Source of the DNA: Rhizoctonia solani | Lineage: Eukaryota > Basidiomycota > Agaricomycetes > Cantharellales > Ceratobasidiaceae | DNA length: 64,000 nucleotides | Reading direction: 5' to 3' | NCBI RefSeq assembly: GCF_016906535.1 | Contig: NC_057370.1 | Coordinates: 2,604,001-2,668,000, forward strand | In this document: in pieces, positions 1 through 11,609 of the stretch | Position numbering within the stretch: the stretch's first letter is position 1 | Layout: every line of letters begins with the position of its first letter | Made by a program: the position numbers and the translations under genes | Notes under the pieces: generated by a model | The model's input: only the letters and a program-made list of their open reading frames with translations | Databases searched by the model: none | Told to the model about the DNA's origin: nothing

Positions 1-399
1 AACGTAATTCTGATACAGCTCGCACATTCATGTGCTCCGAACGTAGCACCTTCTTTCCATACCGGAACTTCCGATTTGCATCTTGTAGCCAATGAGAATA
101 TCACATCCGGCACTGAACTCACGATGGCATATGTTGACGTGAACCAAGGCCCAACTGAGACAAGACTCGAAGCCAGAAGGAGGCGAAGGCAAGAGCTTGC
201 AAGGGGATGGCGCTTTGCGTGTGAGTGTTCCAAGTGCTTGAAGGAAGTTGAGGAGGGGATTTTGGAAGAAGACAAAAAGGCGGAAGGGGATGCCGCGGTC
301 AAGGAGGACCTAGAATTGGGCTCGGAGGCCAAGCTGGAGGATGCGGTCCGCCGGTATGAATCTGGCGAGAAACCAACTCCGGAAGTCGACGTTGAATGA
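1..399 (+). CDS. SET-domain protein lysine methyltransferase, C-terminal part (Set5-like)
   Basis: The gene enters from the left edge, so only the last ~130 codons are visible. The frame is open from base 1 and reads through the SET catalytic signature HSCAPN, then ELTMAYVDV (the ELT-x-x-Y motif), then a post-SET cluster C-E-C-x2-C. This order is typical of Set5/SET-and-MYND type enzymes that transfer methyl groups from SAM to lysine on histones or other proteins. An acidic, Lys/Glu-rich tail of ~50 residues follows the cysteines. The stop is at 397-399, and the next gene on the opposite strand ends only 113 bp away, so the two are convergent. The start and any upstream MYND finger lie outside the window. 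Family assignment is firm; the exact subfamily and substrate are not. Confidence 0.85.
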   Translation, partial: NVILIQLAHSCAPNVAPSFHTGTSDLHLVANENITSGTELTMAYVDVNQGPTETRLEARRRRRQELARGWRFACECSKCLKEVEEGILEEDKKAEGDAAVKEDLELGSEAKLEDAVRRYESGEKPTPEVDVE

Positions 400-512
400 A
401 GACATGTAAACAACCAGGTTTCCATAAAGTTTGATAGTTGTTTCACACCATAACAATTGATACACGGCGCTGTAGTCCTCGAAATACATTGAAATAGAAT
501 AGGATTGACTTC

Positions 513-2739
513 TCAAATCAAGCACTGGTTGGTTTTAAGCTGTTCGTGTTTTCCCAACGCATTTCCCCATGGGATTGGTCCTTTCCAGTCTCGTAGCCAC
601 CTTCCGTACATATAAAGGAATGGGGCAAAGATCAAGCAGCTTGCAGTAACCATCGCTCCCTGTGCTCCGAAGCACCATGCCCATCCAATCCGTTCGATCC
701 TGATACCAGTTTAGTTCAGTAAATAGCCGTTAATATAGGCGCTGCAATGCCATACCATGGAACGATGAAGAAGGGCGAAGCAAACGCCGATAAGTTAAGG
801 TGAAAGGTGTAAAACAAGGTCACGTCCATGACGTGTTGAGGATAAACATCGACCACGTAAGATATCGTAGTCGTATTTCCTATCTGAATACCCGTTCCGA
901 TGAGGAAAGTTGCAATTTGTGCGATAAACCAATGCCAGTTGAGTTGCACAGTGCACCCAAAGAGAACCAGCCCAATTGTAGTTACTACAATGAGAGTTAT
1001 CACTGGGAGCGTCTGAGTAACAATAAATATACGCACGCAATGCTGCAGGAAACCAAAGCAACAGTCTTTTTTCCGGAACACGTTCTCCATTGGTCTTTTG
1101 CATGGCACGTTGAACCAGGTAGTCCGAAAGCCCCCCAGAGAACAGCATCTCAGAAATCAATGTACCCACAATAAACCCAAGAAATAGAAGTCCTTGGACT
1201 TGAGGATTATAATCAGGATATGCCCCCGGAAGCATTGTAATAACGCATAGAATAAACTAAAAAAGTGTTAGCCTAAGCTTCGGAGAAAACTATTTATGTA
1301 TAATATACCCAGTACCTATAGTCTATGTCAGTTCTAGGTATTGGACAAAAATGTAAAGAGCACTCACCAGGCCCAACAGTAAAAGATTATCGTAATGGTA
1401 ATATTCGGGAACGCAAACAGTCGCAAGAAATGAAGCGTGCTATCCCATGGCTTGGGACGGGTCAAGAGTGTTCGAAAATTCAACCAAGGGAGCGCTTTAG
1501 TAGGCAAAGCTTGTTGAGATGATGTAGGTGGTTGGGCACTGTATTGCGGGGGCTGAATTGGGTAGCTTGCAGTCTCGGGGAGAAATATTAACATTATTAA
1601 AAACAAAACGCCGAAAACTACGACATTTAAATCAATATATAGCACTGGATATACCAAATAGACCCACTTATGACTGTGAGCCAATTCGGGAAGTTCCAGG
1701 ACCTATTTATTCATTCAGCCACATGTATACCAGCCTATATCTTGTCTAACTTACGCAAGGGCAGCTAATCCACCAATCAATGGACCAAAAAGCAAACCTT
1801 TGCTGTGTGTCAGTAAACCCACCGAATTACCTGGAATAGTACTTACCTATATCTATTGACAAGCACCAGTATCCAACTTTCTGACCACGTTCATGTTCAA
1901 GATATATGTCCTCTCCGATAGTGTTAGACTAGACAGTGTAATCAGGCTGACACAACTCACCGAGCATCTGTAAGCCTACAGTACTTGCAGGACCAACACC
2001 CCATCCTTGCAGGAAACGAAACGCCATATATCCTTTATAAGTAGTCTCGAGAGCAACACCAAGGCTCGCGAGAGTGGCGACTAGGCAACCCAAGATCATG
2101 ACCGTCCGTCTACCCAGTGCCTCCGCCAGCGGTGTCCAGAAGAATGGGCTAACTGCGAGGGCCAAAGCAGGGACCGCCACCGTATACGTCACCTGTTCAT
2201 AACTTATAACAAAATATGTCTATTTAGCAACGCTTAGTGAGTTTAAGGGTAAATATAAGACTGAAATTAATCCCACCTGAAGGTCGTTAAAAGTGGGAAC
2301 TAGATAAAATTCACTATGAGGTCAATAGAATATACCATTAGTGGATGGGACTGACCAGTGACAGTTGTGATGAAAGTGAAGAGAAAATAATAGGCGCAGA
2401 CGACGAACAAGACTCGTCGTTTTTTCCATTTTGGCCACAGCTTACACAAATGGTCAACCCCATGATGATCGCCAGATTAAGACTTAAATGGCTCACTGTA
2501 GGATCAGACGGACCTGTGTTAACGTTACGCAGGTCTTCGTCTGACTTGATTAACGTGGGCAATGCCGTCACCCCCGCTGTTTCTGGTACAATTCGGCCTT
2601 GCTCTACACCAGGAAGCGCATTTTTCGAATCTTTTGAAAAGGACTCCTGCAGAGAGTTTCCAGCTTCGATCTCAAACGCTGGAGGAGCATCGAGCTCTGG
2701 AACTGACATGGTGGCTGCTCGTGAATTAGGCTCGGCCAT
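513..2739 (-). CDS. MFS (DHA1-like) drug/polyamine-type transporter
   Basis: A 12-exon model gives 539 codons with every junction in phase: 2739-2497, 2440-2356, 2299-2277, 2192-1961, 1912-1847, 1797-1755, 1702-1668, 1617-1368, 1315-1309, 1256-1037, 984-756, 699-513. The ~80-residue N-terminus is cytosolic and acidic. Twelve hydrophobic segments follow. The MFS loop 2-3 signature appears as EALGRR, a DHA1-type motif C-like region as RFLQGWGVG, and the loop 8-9 region as GLSDYLVQR then VPEKRL. This organisation matches proton-coupled drug:H+ antiporters of fungal plasma membranes. Substrate cannot be read from sequence. Most introns are 48-84 nt. Two exons are tiny: 23 nt (2277-2299) and 7 nt (1309-1315); skipping either breaks the frame. 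Start chosen at the ATG that opens the long first exon. Identity as MFS is firm. Confidence 0.85.
1309..1315 (-). other. 7-nt micro-exon in the MFS gene
   Basis: Exon 9 of the MFS transporter is only seven bases. It is flanked by two 52-nt introns (1316-1367 and 1257-1308). The upstream one has a GTGAGT donor and the downstream one a GTATAT donor; branch-like sequences (ACTGAC and CTAAC) lie 10-16 nt before each acceptor. The preceding exon leaves two bases over, so 2+7=9 restores phase 0, and the joined protein reads CWAWYWFILCVITMLPGAYPD, continuous across a transmembrane helix. Joining the outer exons directly puts a stop or a wrong frame into this conserved helix. Confidence 0.7.
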
Positions 2740-3128
2740 CCCGGAATTTTAAGTGCGGGAAGTTGATGTAACTGGGCTACACTTCGTTTTGCTTAAAATA
2801 CTTATCTGCGGACACAACACATGGGCGCCAAGCACAAAGCCAGAATTGGGCGTGAGTAATCTGGACAGGCACCCTCCATTTGAAGCCAGTGTGCGCCAGC
2901 TTTATGGACCTCCTTACTCTATCGAGCGTTTCGCCGCGTTTCGCGCTGATCAAATTCGGATAGGCTGATAAAAACGTTCACATCCCAACTAAAGTGTTTT
3001 GAGTGGTATATATTGGCCTTACACAATCATACAAGAAAAAAAGAGCAATATAAAAGAATACATAAAAAAGAGTGTGCGAACGTGTAAAAATGAATCGAAG
3101 ATGGGTGTTGATTGAAGATTCGATAGTC

Positions 3129-5108
3129 CTAACTTCTATCAAAAATAGCATATGGTTGTACCATGCAAAAACCGTTCCCTTCCTGAGCAGATCTGTGAGT
3201 TTTAAACGATAGAACAATGGTTATTGTACTCACCGCAGGCTCGTCTACGCGAAGCAGGTATTCCCCGTCAAGAATCCACTCTGCACCTGGATTCTGAGGG
3301 GTGATGTGCGTAACGCACCGGTAGGGTAACCTTGAAACCACCTTGTGCAAAAAGGCTCCAGGGATATCGAGAATCGTGGGATGCTCTTTGCCAAACCGTT
3401 CAACGAAGGCACTGTTGGACCGAGAAGCCTCCCAGCGAGTATGAGACAATGTACTGCTCAATCGCTCGAACGATGTGCTGAAGTTGCCTATTCGTGTCCG
3501 CTTCCCTCTCGTGGTTTTGCGGGAGCCGTCTGAGTATAACGGTGGGTATCTTTTAGCTATGAAAGGATTGAAATCTAAGACTTGAAGCCACGATGTGCCT
3601 GCAGGATGCCGTCGAACAAGCTGAATCACTCGGGATCCATGGACAGGAGACAATAATCCTGGAGTCTCGCCCACATCAAACCAACGAGTCGCGTGTTCAC
3701 CCCATCGGCTCCAGTGAAGGTCGACAAGCTCACAGCTTCGATACTGTGGTTGTGAAATAGTGTCCAGAATCGACGCACGACTAATAAATAGCCCAATGTG
3801 AGGTATAAAGGCAGTCCGTGCTCCAGCAAGACTACTAATTGGTCCAGTGAGACCCACAGACAGATATATCACCCCTGTACGAGGGTCCGCCATAAACCCC
3901 TGGGTTGATTCACATGAATCTGGCACCGCAGAGGGAAGTTCGTTTTTGAAATAAAGAGGTCCATATCCCCAGCCCGGGGAGAGTTCCGGAAGTTCGAACT
4001 TGAAACATGGGGTGTCGGTAGGCATTTCAGACTCTGCCTCGATGTCGCCAACCAGCAAGTAAGCCTTGGTTCCTTGTTGCTCCGCCAGGATGTAGGAGGA
4101 AGTTGACAAGAAGGTAAAAGCGGTGCTTTGCGACGTCGTAGACTTGCGGAAGACGAGAGCCCCTGTCTTCCAGTTCCAAATAAGAATCTCCCATTGAAGC
4201 AGCTCGGGTCCAGTACGGCCTGAGCAAAGCAGAGTCCCAACCAAATCCCCATGGATTTGTATAGGAAATGGGTCATGGATGGCGAATCCCATGAACCTGT
4301 TTGTTTGGAACCTAAGGTAATGACTTCTGGCCAAGGGGTGCGGGGCGCCCTCGGATATCGTGTGAACAGACAAACAGGGGCCATTGCTAAATGATATGCT
4401 TTAGGTCAAGAGTTTTCGCAATAGATGCAGCATACTTACCCAGTCAATGATCCCAATATCATCAAGTCTTGCTCGGGGCAACCGCGAAATGCCGAGATAT
4501 GGCTACCATTCGATACAATTGAACCCGGATACACTCCCGACGGAGAATTACTGTCTTTTTGTCGTAACATGGAAGGGAAATGTGGCAGCTTTACAATCTT
4601 GACGCGATTGATTCCATCAGGTTGACCCGGGGTGCTAGCACCATAAGCAAATACCCCACTTTGGACAGCTGAGAGCATCTCGTTGTCTTCACAGGAGAGT
4701 TTTATGGGCGGGAGAGCTGTCATTTGGAGATTCAACCAGCCTGAATTCAAACGCTCCTGAGTTTGATGGTAACGCTGAATCGTTGGCAATGAGCGTACCT
4801 TTTCGTATCCGGACAAGATCCTCCAACCACTCGATCGAACGGCGGGTTTGGCGGAGCCTCGTGTTGAGTATCACTTGGTCGGCAGCAAGCTCCAGGTAAA
4901 GCTGAATCGTCGCCGAATTCTGAATAATGTCATAGAACATGCGACATGTCTAGGAGTGGAAAAAAAACATCAGTTAGGTTGGGAGCCGAGAGCAGGATGA
5001 TAGAGTTTTTACCTCGCTGAGAGCCAATATAGACCGCAGTTCCATGCAGAGTATCATAATCGTTAGAACATCGTTGGGGAGCGCCCCAAGCACCAGAGGT
5101 GAAGACAT
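3129..5108 (-). CDS. F-box protein with C-terminal beta-propeller-like region
   Basis: Five exons (5108-5013, 4949-4799, 4740-4440, 4386-3234, 3182-3129) give 584 codons with all phases consistent. The F-box is at residues ~8-45, reading GALPNDVLTIMILCMELRSI then, after the first intron, TCRMFYDIIQNS. F-box proteins bind Skp1 and present substrates to SCF ubiquitin ligases. The following ~500 residues have WD/propeller-like strands (for example GTLLCSGRTG, WNWKTG, SRVIQLVRR) but no clean WD40 repeat series; substrate is unknown. This layout belongs to a large F-box family expanded in Agaricomycetes. Intron 4 (3183-3233, 51 nt) is in phase, so a read-through protein 17 residues longer is possible. 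The ATG at 5108 sits seven codons before the F-box. It is divergent from the reductase gene at 5543. Confidence 0.8.
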
Positions 5109-5542
5109 GCTGAGGCCGAATGATGTGGTGAGACGCAAAGGCATCGGGTACTAACAGACTCCCGGTCGAACCCATTTTATACTCTGCAAGCGTAGCCGCG
5201 GTAAATCGCTGCGCGAAGAGTGAGAGTATTTTGTAACGACTAGACCTGTTACGGTTTTTATTTTTCCAGGTTTGAATCTGTGGGGGCGAAATATTTGCCA
5301 TAGTTCCTTTATGTAAGAAAATCAAAGGTTAATTGAATATGTTGGTAGTTGATACTCGTGTCTTGTGGCGGAGTCCCCCACAGCATCATTGCTGTATCGA
5401 ACAATGCGAGTGTGCTTCTCTGCATGATCGGTCTGGCCTCCCCTGAACATGAAGCCGCACATTTGTCCAGAAATACACCCTTCATTTGGGCCTCATCTCA
5501 TATGATGAACAGTGCGTCACGTGCGATGGAGTGTCTCTATTA
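5109..5542. promoter_or_regulatory. Divergent promoter region between F-box and reductase genes
   Basis: The 434-bp gap lies between two start codons facing away from each other, so both promoters must fit here. It contains several short AT-rich stretches but no clear TATA box or conserved element that I can name. No further coding signal is evident. Confidence 0.5.
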
Positions 5543-6929
5543 ATGACTTCGACAATCCGTGTACTAATTGGTAAGTCAGGATAGGAACGCATGTGCTGCT
5601 ACTAGTCTAGAAGGCCAGCCCTAATTGTCCCTAACCCCTTGTTCCCCACTATTTGTAGTGGGAGCGGGTGCTGTAGGGTATGTCCAACGCCCAGACATGT
5701 CAATATAAGCCAAGAATTCAGCCTTTATTCCCAGCTGTTTTTACGCATCCCGACTTCATCCTGGTTCTGGGGCTTCCACAGTTGAAGTGTCACTCGTGTG
5801 TCGATCCAATTACCGAGCAATAGCAGAACGTGGTGTAATCCTTAGGACGAGGTCATTCGGAGACTACACCTTCACTCCGAAACATGTCTTTGCATCAGTC
5901 TCAGATGCATCGAAACACAAGGAGCCTTGGGACTACATAGTAGTCACAACCAAGGCTCTTCCCGACGTATCGGACGATTCAGAAGTCATTCAGCCTCTGG
6001 TAACGATACGCAAATCGGCTATTGTTCTCATTCAGAATGGGGTGCGTCCCCCAGCGTCATCTTTCTTGATAACATATTATCATCTAATTAGGAGACTAGG
6101 TTGGGGTTGAAGAACCATACCGCAAACGGTTCCCACAGAATCCAATTTTGTCCGCTGTTACTGTGATCTCAGCCGAACAGATTGAGCCTGGCGTCATAGT
6201 TCGTCAACTGATCTCACCTTGCGTAATCATCCCATTGATTTACTTGCTTTGTCAGGTCCAGAACCGCTGGACGCGTATTAGTATAGGTCCTTATACCGAC
6301 GGAATTGGCAAGGACGAAAAGCCAGAATATAACCGGCTGTTTGTTCAATTACTGAAGAATGGAGGGGTGAAAGATGCCGAAGAATATAGTGAGAATGATC
6401 TTCAAATGGTTAGGTGGCACAAGATTGCGGTATGTTGGACCTGTTTTGTGGCGTGAAGATCCTGGACTAACGAGGATAAAAAGATCAACGCATCAATGAA
6501 CCCAAGTTCGGTGTTATCCAATGGAACTGGCAATGCGAGGATGTCAAAGGATCTGGAGCTCCGACACCATCTACGCGAGACAATGCTAGAGGTATTCCGT
6601 GCTGCTGAAGCTGTTTTGGGGCGCCCTATCCCTTCACATTTGGCACCAGCGGACAAGATTCTTACAAGCACGGAAAGGAACACAGGTGGAAAGCCAAGTA
6701 TGTTATTAGGTGCGCTTGTCTATCAATAATGGTTAGCCTGTTGCTGAATTTTGGCCTAGACTGGGAACGTGGCGCCACGATGGAACTAGAGGTCATCCTT
6801 GGTAACCCAATCCGCCTGGCCAAGGCTAAAGGAGTAGATATGCCCAGGCTGCAGACGATGTATGCGCTTCTCAAGATGGCTCAGACACGAAGGGACGAGA
6901 AGAAAAGCAAGAATAAAGCGAAATTGTGA
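5543..6929 (+). CDS. Ketopantoate reductase family (PanE/ApbA) oxidoreductase
   Basis: Seven exons (5543-5570, 5659-5677, 5735-6041, 6100-6198, 6256-6429, 6484-6709, 6760-6929) give 340 codons in consistent phase. The N-terminus is a Rossmann NAD(P)-binding fold with GAGAVG at residues ~12-17, followed by CFYASRL and the second strand SLVCRSNY. Later come VVTTKALPD and LIQNGVG, the family's cofactor-side strand. The catalytic half has WHKIAINASMNPSSV, whose Lys-Asn pair corresponds to the family's active site. ARNTGGKPSM-type and ELEVILGNP motifs close the ApbA_C helix bundle. PanE enzymes reduce 2-dehydropantoate to pantoate with NADPH for coenzyme A; many fungal paralogues have other or unknown substrates, so pantoate itself is inference. 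Exon 2 is only 19 nt. The ATG at 5543 begins the first beta strand. Confidence 0.82.
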
Positions 6930-6964
6930 TAGTAGCTTGGATCAATAATAATGTACAATAGTCT

Positions 6965-9900
6965 TCAAGCCGCAACGAGTGCATGAAGGTCATACACCTC
7001 GCGCCGGACGGTATAATATACATCACTGATGGACCCCTCCACTACTACTTGACCTCGCGCCGTCTTGCGAACAGCTACCACGTCGTCCAGAGTTCCCGAT
7101 GTTCGAGTACCACACACTAAAACACCCTCTCCAATAAACTCTGCGGCAATTCCTAAAACTCCAAGTCGTGTTTTGAGTGCGGTGAGCCTGAGGTCACCGA
7201 TCATGGTAGACCAAGGCAGTGACAATACCGGGCGAACATCAGACGCTGGTATATTTTCCGCATCTCCACTAGATGAAACAGGCATTGTAGGCTCGAGAAC
7301 CGAAACTGTAGAATTGGCATTCCCAGTCACCCGACCGTGCACAAACCCGATTTCGTTATCTTCAAACTGTGAATAGCAGTTAGATGGCCGCCCTTGGGTG
7401 CGGGGGGGGGGGAGGGACTTCTGGTACTTACTCGGGACATTTTGACAGATGCAATGAGCTCGTCGCTAAGCGCAACCGTAAACACGTTGGTCTGTTGACC
7501 AATCTGAACAACATCCCCCACATCAGGCGCATGGATGTCTCGTGTCATTGCTTTGATGGACAAGCAACTCTCTTTAAGTGCATCTGTAGCTTCGCGGTGT
7601 GAGTGAACGATGATCTAGACATGAGGGTTAGCAATTCATTCTGAAACCAATTGTCCCACAAACCATTTTCCTGGGGTTAACTTGCGGAATAATGGTTTTG
7701 ACAGAGCGCCCATCATTGAGACCGTCCATATCGACAAACAATAGTTTACAACGGAGTTGCACTTCAATGGTTTCAACAATGAATTTCGAGGGTGGCTCAG
7801 CTGGTGTTTTCTGCCAGGTTATGGTCAGCACCAGCGCATTCAGCCAAGGTAATAATTTTAAACATACACTTTTCTCTTCCTCTTCCTGCTTCTTTTGCTG
7901 GGCCTCACGGGCCTCTTCGGCCTCGACAGCCACAGCCAACGCCCGGTCTTTTCTCAACCACGCAGCCACATCGATAGTTTCACCGTACTCGTCCACGCGC
8001 CTCTTTCGTTCGATATGTGGGAACATTCGGAACCTCGAAGCCTGACCCGCGGTCTTGAAGAACGAGGCGGCCCTAGATACGTTTCCCTTTAAGAAAATAT
8101 CAAACGAAAGCTGCTTGGCTGATTCGTCTCCTTCGGGAACGCCAGTATCCATGTCGTCGCCCAGCGCATCTTCGACTTCTTCTTCATCTGCTTCGCTGTT
8201 GCTCGAATCTGAATCGGCTTCGTCTGCTTCGAGCAGGCGTTGACTTCGCGCGAGAGCAGCTCGTTGGGTGGCTTGACGCTCTTTTGCCGCGCGCTCCTTT
8301 TCGAGGTACTGTTCTAGCTCTGCTCCAACCAACGGGATTTTGGAATTCATCTAAGCGTTAGATTAGCTTGGATATTTTGCCCATTTGAAACTTGGAGACT
8401 GGGGTAGTTGTTACTTGCCGTTAGAGTCATAGTGCTATTCAACTGAATAGGCTGCCCAACGCTCCCATGCCCAAAGCGCTCGTTATCAGACTGACCCAAA
8501 TTCCATTCGTTGAAAAGTGTGTTGGCCAGTGTACCGGGTTCGCTGGGCGTTGATAGAATAACAGCATTACCAGGAACAGACGCAAACTCGGCAAATATTC
8601 GACGAGAGTTACCGTGAGACAGTGTGGCTGGAACAACCAGGAGGAGCTTGGGCATCGAAGAAGGATAGCGCGAGACCAACGCGTCCGGAGACGGAAATAT
8701 TTCCAGATGCCTAAATCGGGGGTTAGATTCGATCCTCCCATATGAGACGAAGTCTGCTCACTTGAATCGGAGTGCGAGTGTACCAAGAGCATCGTCTTCG
8801 CCTTCCTGGTTACGCTTTCGTTTTTTGTTATTTCCCGCATCAAACGCCTCTTCTTTCGTAACGGTTCCACCAAACCATTCCATCATACTTCGCACCAACG
8901 TTAACATGTCGTTTGCCGTGCGGCTAACTAGACATAGTGGTGCACGCAATTTAGAAAAGGACCAATGCTGGTCGAAAAGGACTAGCAGCTCCAGGATACG
9001 TGTAGATGCATCGCAAGGCATTAACACAGAATGGCCAGACTGAAGCACATTGGTAACGGCATCTACTCTTCATATTAGTACCCATACACACAGGCTACTC
9101 GTAAAGATATTTACCTAGGAGTGCTGCATCACGATCTTTTCGCCTGGCGCTCACCACAAGAGTGCGCTCGGCATCGGTGATTAAAAGGTCTGGTCGACTC
9201 AAAGATTCGAGCACACCACCCCCAGCCCCGCCTTTGAGCAAAACAGTGCCATCCAAATGGCGCTCTTTGGTGTGATTGAGGTTGACCGCATAAACTACAG
9301 TGCCTGCCGATGGTGAACGAATCTTCCATATGGTACCTCCAATCGTGTGACCAGCCGAAAATGGAGTAATTGTTATGCCTTGACATTTACCTGAATGTAT
9401 TTATTGTTAGTACGCGCAACCCAACAAGCAGCCAAGAACACTAACCTTGTAGATGTGCTGGCTGGGAGTACCGCAAAGCGTGCAACGAGTCAAAGGCATC
9501 GTTGGTCTCCTTGATTGAAGCAATTTTCCTCTGTTTGGAGGGGTCAGGTGTGAGCCCAAAGGTTGGGAGAGCAATATCCAAGCCAGTATCCGAGTTGGCA
9601 GGATCGTCGACGGGTTCTTCTGACCGAATGCTCTCGATGTTGTCAAGCACGGCCATACGACCCATTGCTTGAACAGGCAGAGATGCATAGGCGGGTGCGC
9701 GGAGACCATACTTTGCGTGAGCATACGGAAAGAGCCCAACATGAGCTACATCTGCATGAGATAGTAGAACCAGATCAACTGTTGGGGCCTGGCTGGATTA
9801 TGTTTTGTTAGTCGATCGAACACGAATCATATATTACGAGCCGATGTACGTACACAGCCAGTTGTTCACAATAGCGCACCCAATGAGGCTCTACCTGCTG

Positions 9901-10062
9901 GCTCTCTCCTGGTGTACTGCTCGTCTCAGTTGAAGGCTCGGGGTGCCAGTCTGGTGCACCACAGTCTAGCAGAATTCGAACATCGTCAATTTGCAGAATA
10001 TAGCATAGTGGTGTTGTACGTGTCGTAGCCGCCCCGCCGGTCAACGGAGTAAATGTAATCAT
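6965..10062 (-). CDS. CFT2: CPSF100/Cft2, cleavage and polyadenylation factor subunit
   Basis: Nine exons (10062-9850, 9788-9446, 9390-9115, 9062-8762, 8710-8419, 8350-7868, 7810-7664, 7614-7432, 7366-6965) give 879 codons in full phase, close to the family's usual size. The N-terminus MITFTPLTGG with LCYILQIDDVRILLDCG is a metallo-beta-lactamase fold. The position where active nucleases (CPSF73/Ysh1) have HxHxDH reads SHADVAHVGLFPYA, so metal ligands are missing, as expected for the non-catalytic Cft2 partner. A beta-CASP domain follows (GHSVLMPCDASTRILELL). An acidic, charged linker (~residues 490-570) and the C-terminal domain ending in YDLHALVAA complete it. The protein acts in the nucleus in the complex that cleaves and polyadenylates mRNA 3' ends. 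One intron uses a GC donor (8351-8418). Confidence 0.92.
7402..7412. repeat. G11 homopolymer inside CFT2 intron 8
   Basis: Eleven consecutive G on the + strand (C11 in the transcript) lie inside the 65-nt intron 7367-7431. It forms part of the pyrimidine-rich tract of that intron. Length of such a run is easily miscalled. Confidence 0.8.
8351..8418 (-). other. GC-AG intron in CFT2
   Basis: This 68-nt intron begins GCAAGT, the usual form of a GC donor, and ends CTTAG. It is the only cut that keeps both flanking exons in phase and removes a stretch ending in a stop. The neighbouring GT one base downstream would shift the frame. Confidence 0.7.
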
Positions 10063-10452
10063 CAGAAAGAGAGTCCAAGTCCACGTATGCTTGGCGCCAG
10101 AGCAATGTTAGAGTGGCTAGACAGTCACCGGAAATGCAGTGCACGGACCAACCGAGTCAGCGACAAACGCCCAGATGGCCGGGGGACACGTCAGTAAAAT
10201 TAAGCAAAATGGCAGAGAATAATTATGAGAAATATAGATTTGTGCTGAAACACGTTCACGTTAGAAATAACAGAGGTAGAGACCACGTTGCAACACCGTG
10301 CGGATAGAAAGCTTGTGGAAAGAGCGGCGCATAAATAGAGGGACCATACAAGGCCAAATGGATCCGTTGCGAATCGATCTCACGAACGACCACCACCAGG
10401 TCCTACTACCTCCGCCCAACGACCCAAACGACACACTCTACGCTCCGCCAAC
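10063..10452. promoter_or_regulatory. Divergent promoter region between CFT2 and ARF1
   Basis: The 390-bp gap separates the start codons of two housekeeping genes. On the ARF1 side a TATA-like ATAAATAG sits at 10331-10338, ~115 bp before the ATG; a C/A-rich stretch (10389-10452) lies just before the start, as is common for highly expressed fungal genes. No coding signal is seen. Confidence 0.5.
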
Positions 10453-11321
<869 letters not shown>

Positions 11322-11609
11322 ACTAGACGTTCGCCTATTATTGTCTGTTCCTAATGTCGGTCGTCGGTTCTGTGATTCGATGCTCGTCCCTACTCAATTT
11401 TGGCGCGCGAAACTTGTGTGAACTCGGTGTCTCAATTTCCCACTCTCTGTACCAGTGTGATCGATATATTCATTTTTAACTCTTGATTCGGACAAAAAAA
11501 TGCGAGTTAATATGGAGTTAATACGTGTCAGTTGCGCCCACACCTCGTGGGGCTAGCGTGAGAGTTACTAAACGATACAAGCTTCAGGCGCAAAAAAAAA
11601 GTCTGTGAA

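Noticed and set aside
513..1256. MFS transporter as a frameshifted pseudogene
   Set aside because: Frame changes near 1040 and 1260 at first looked like mutations, but a 52-nt intron (985-1036) and the 7-nt micro-exon with two 52-nt introns restore the frame exactly over 539 codons.
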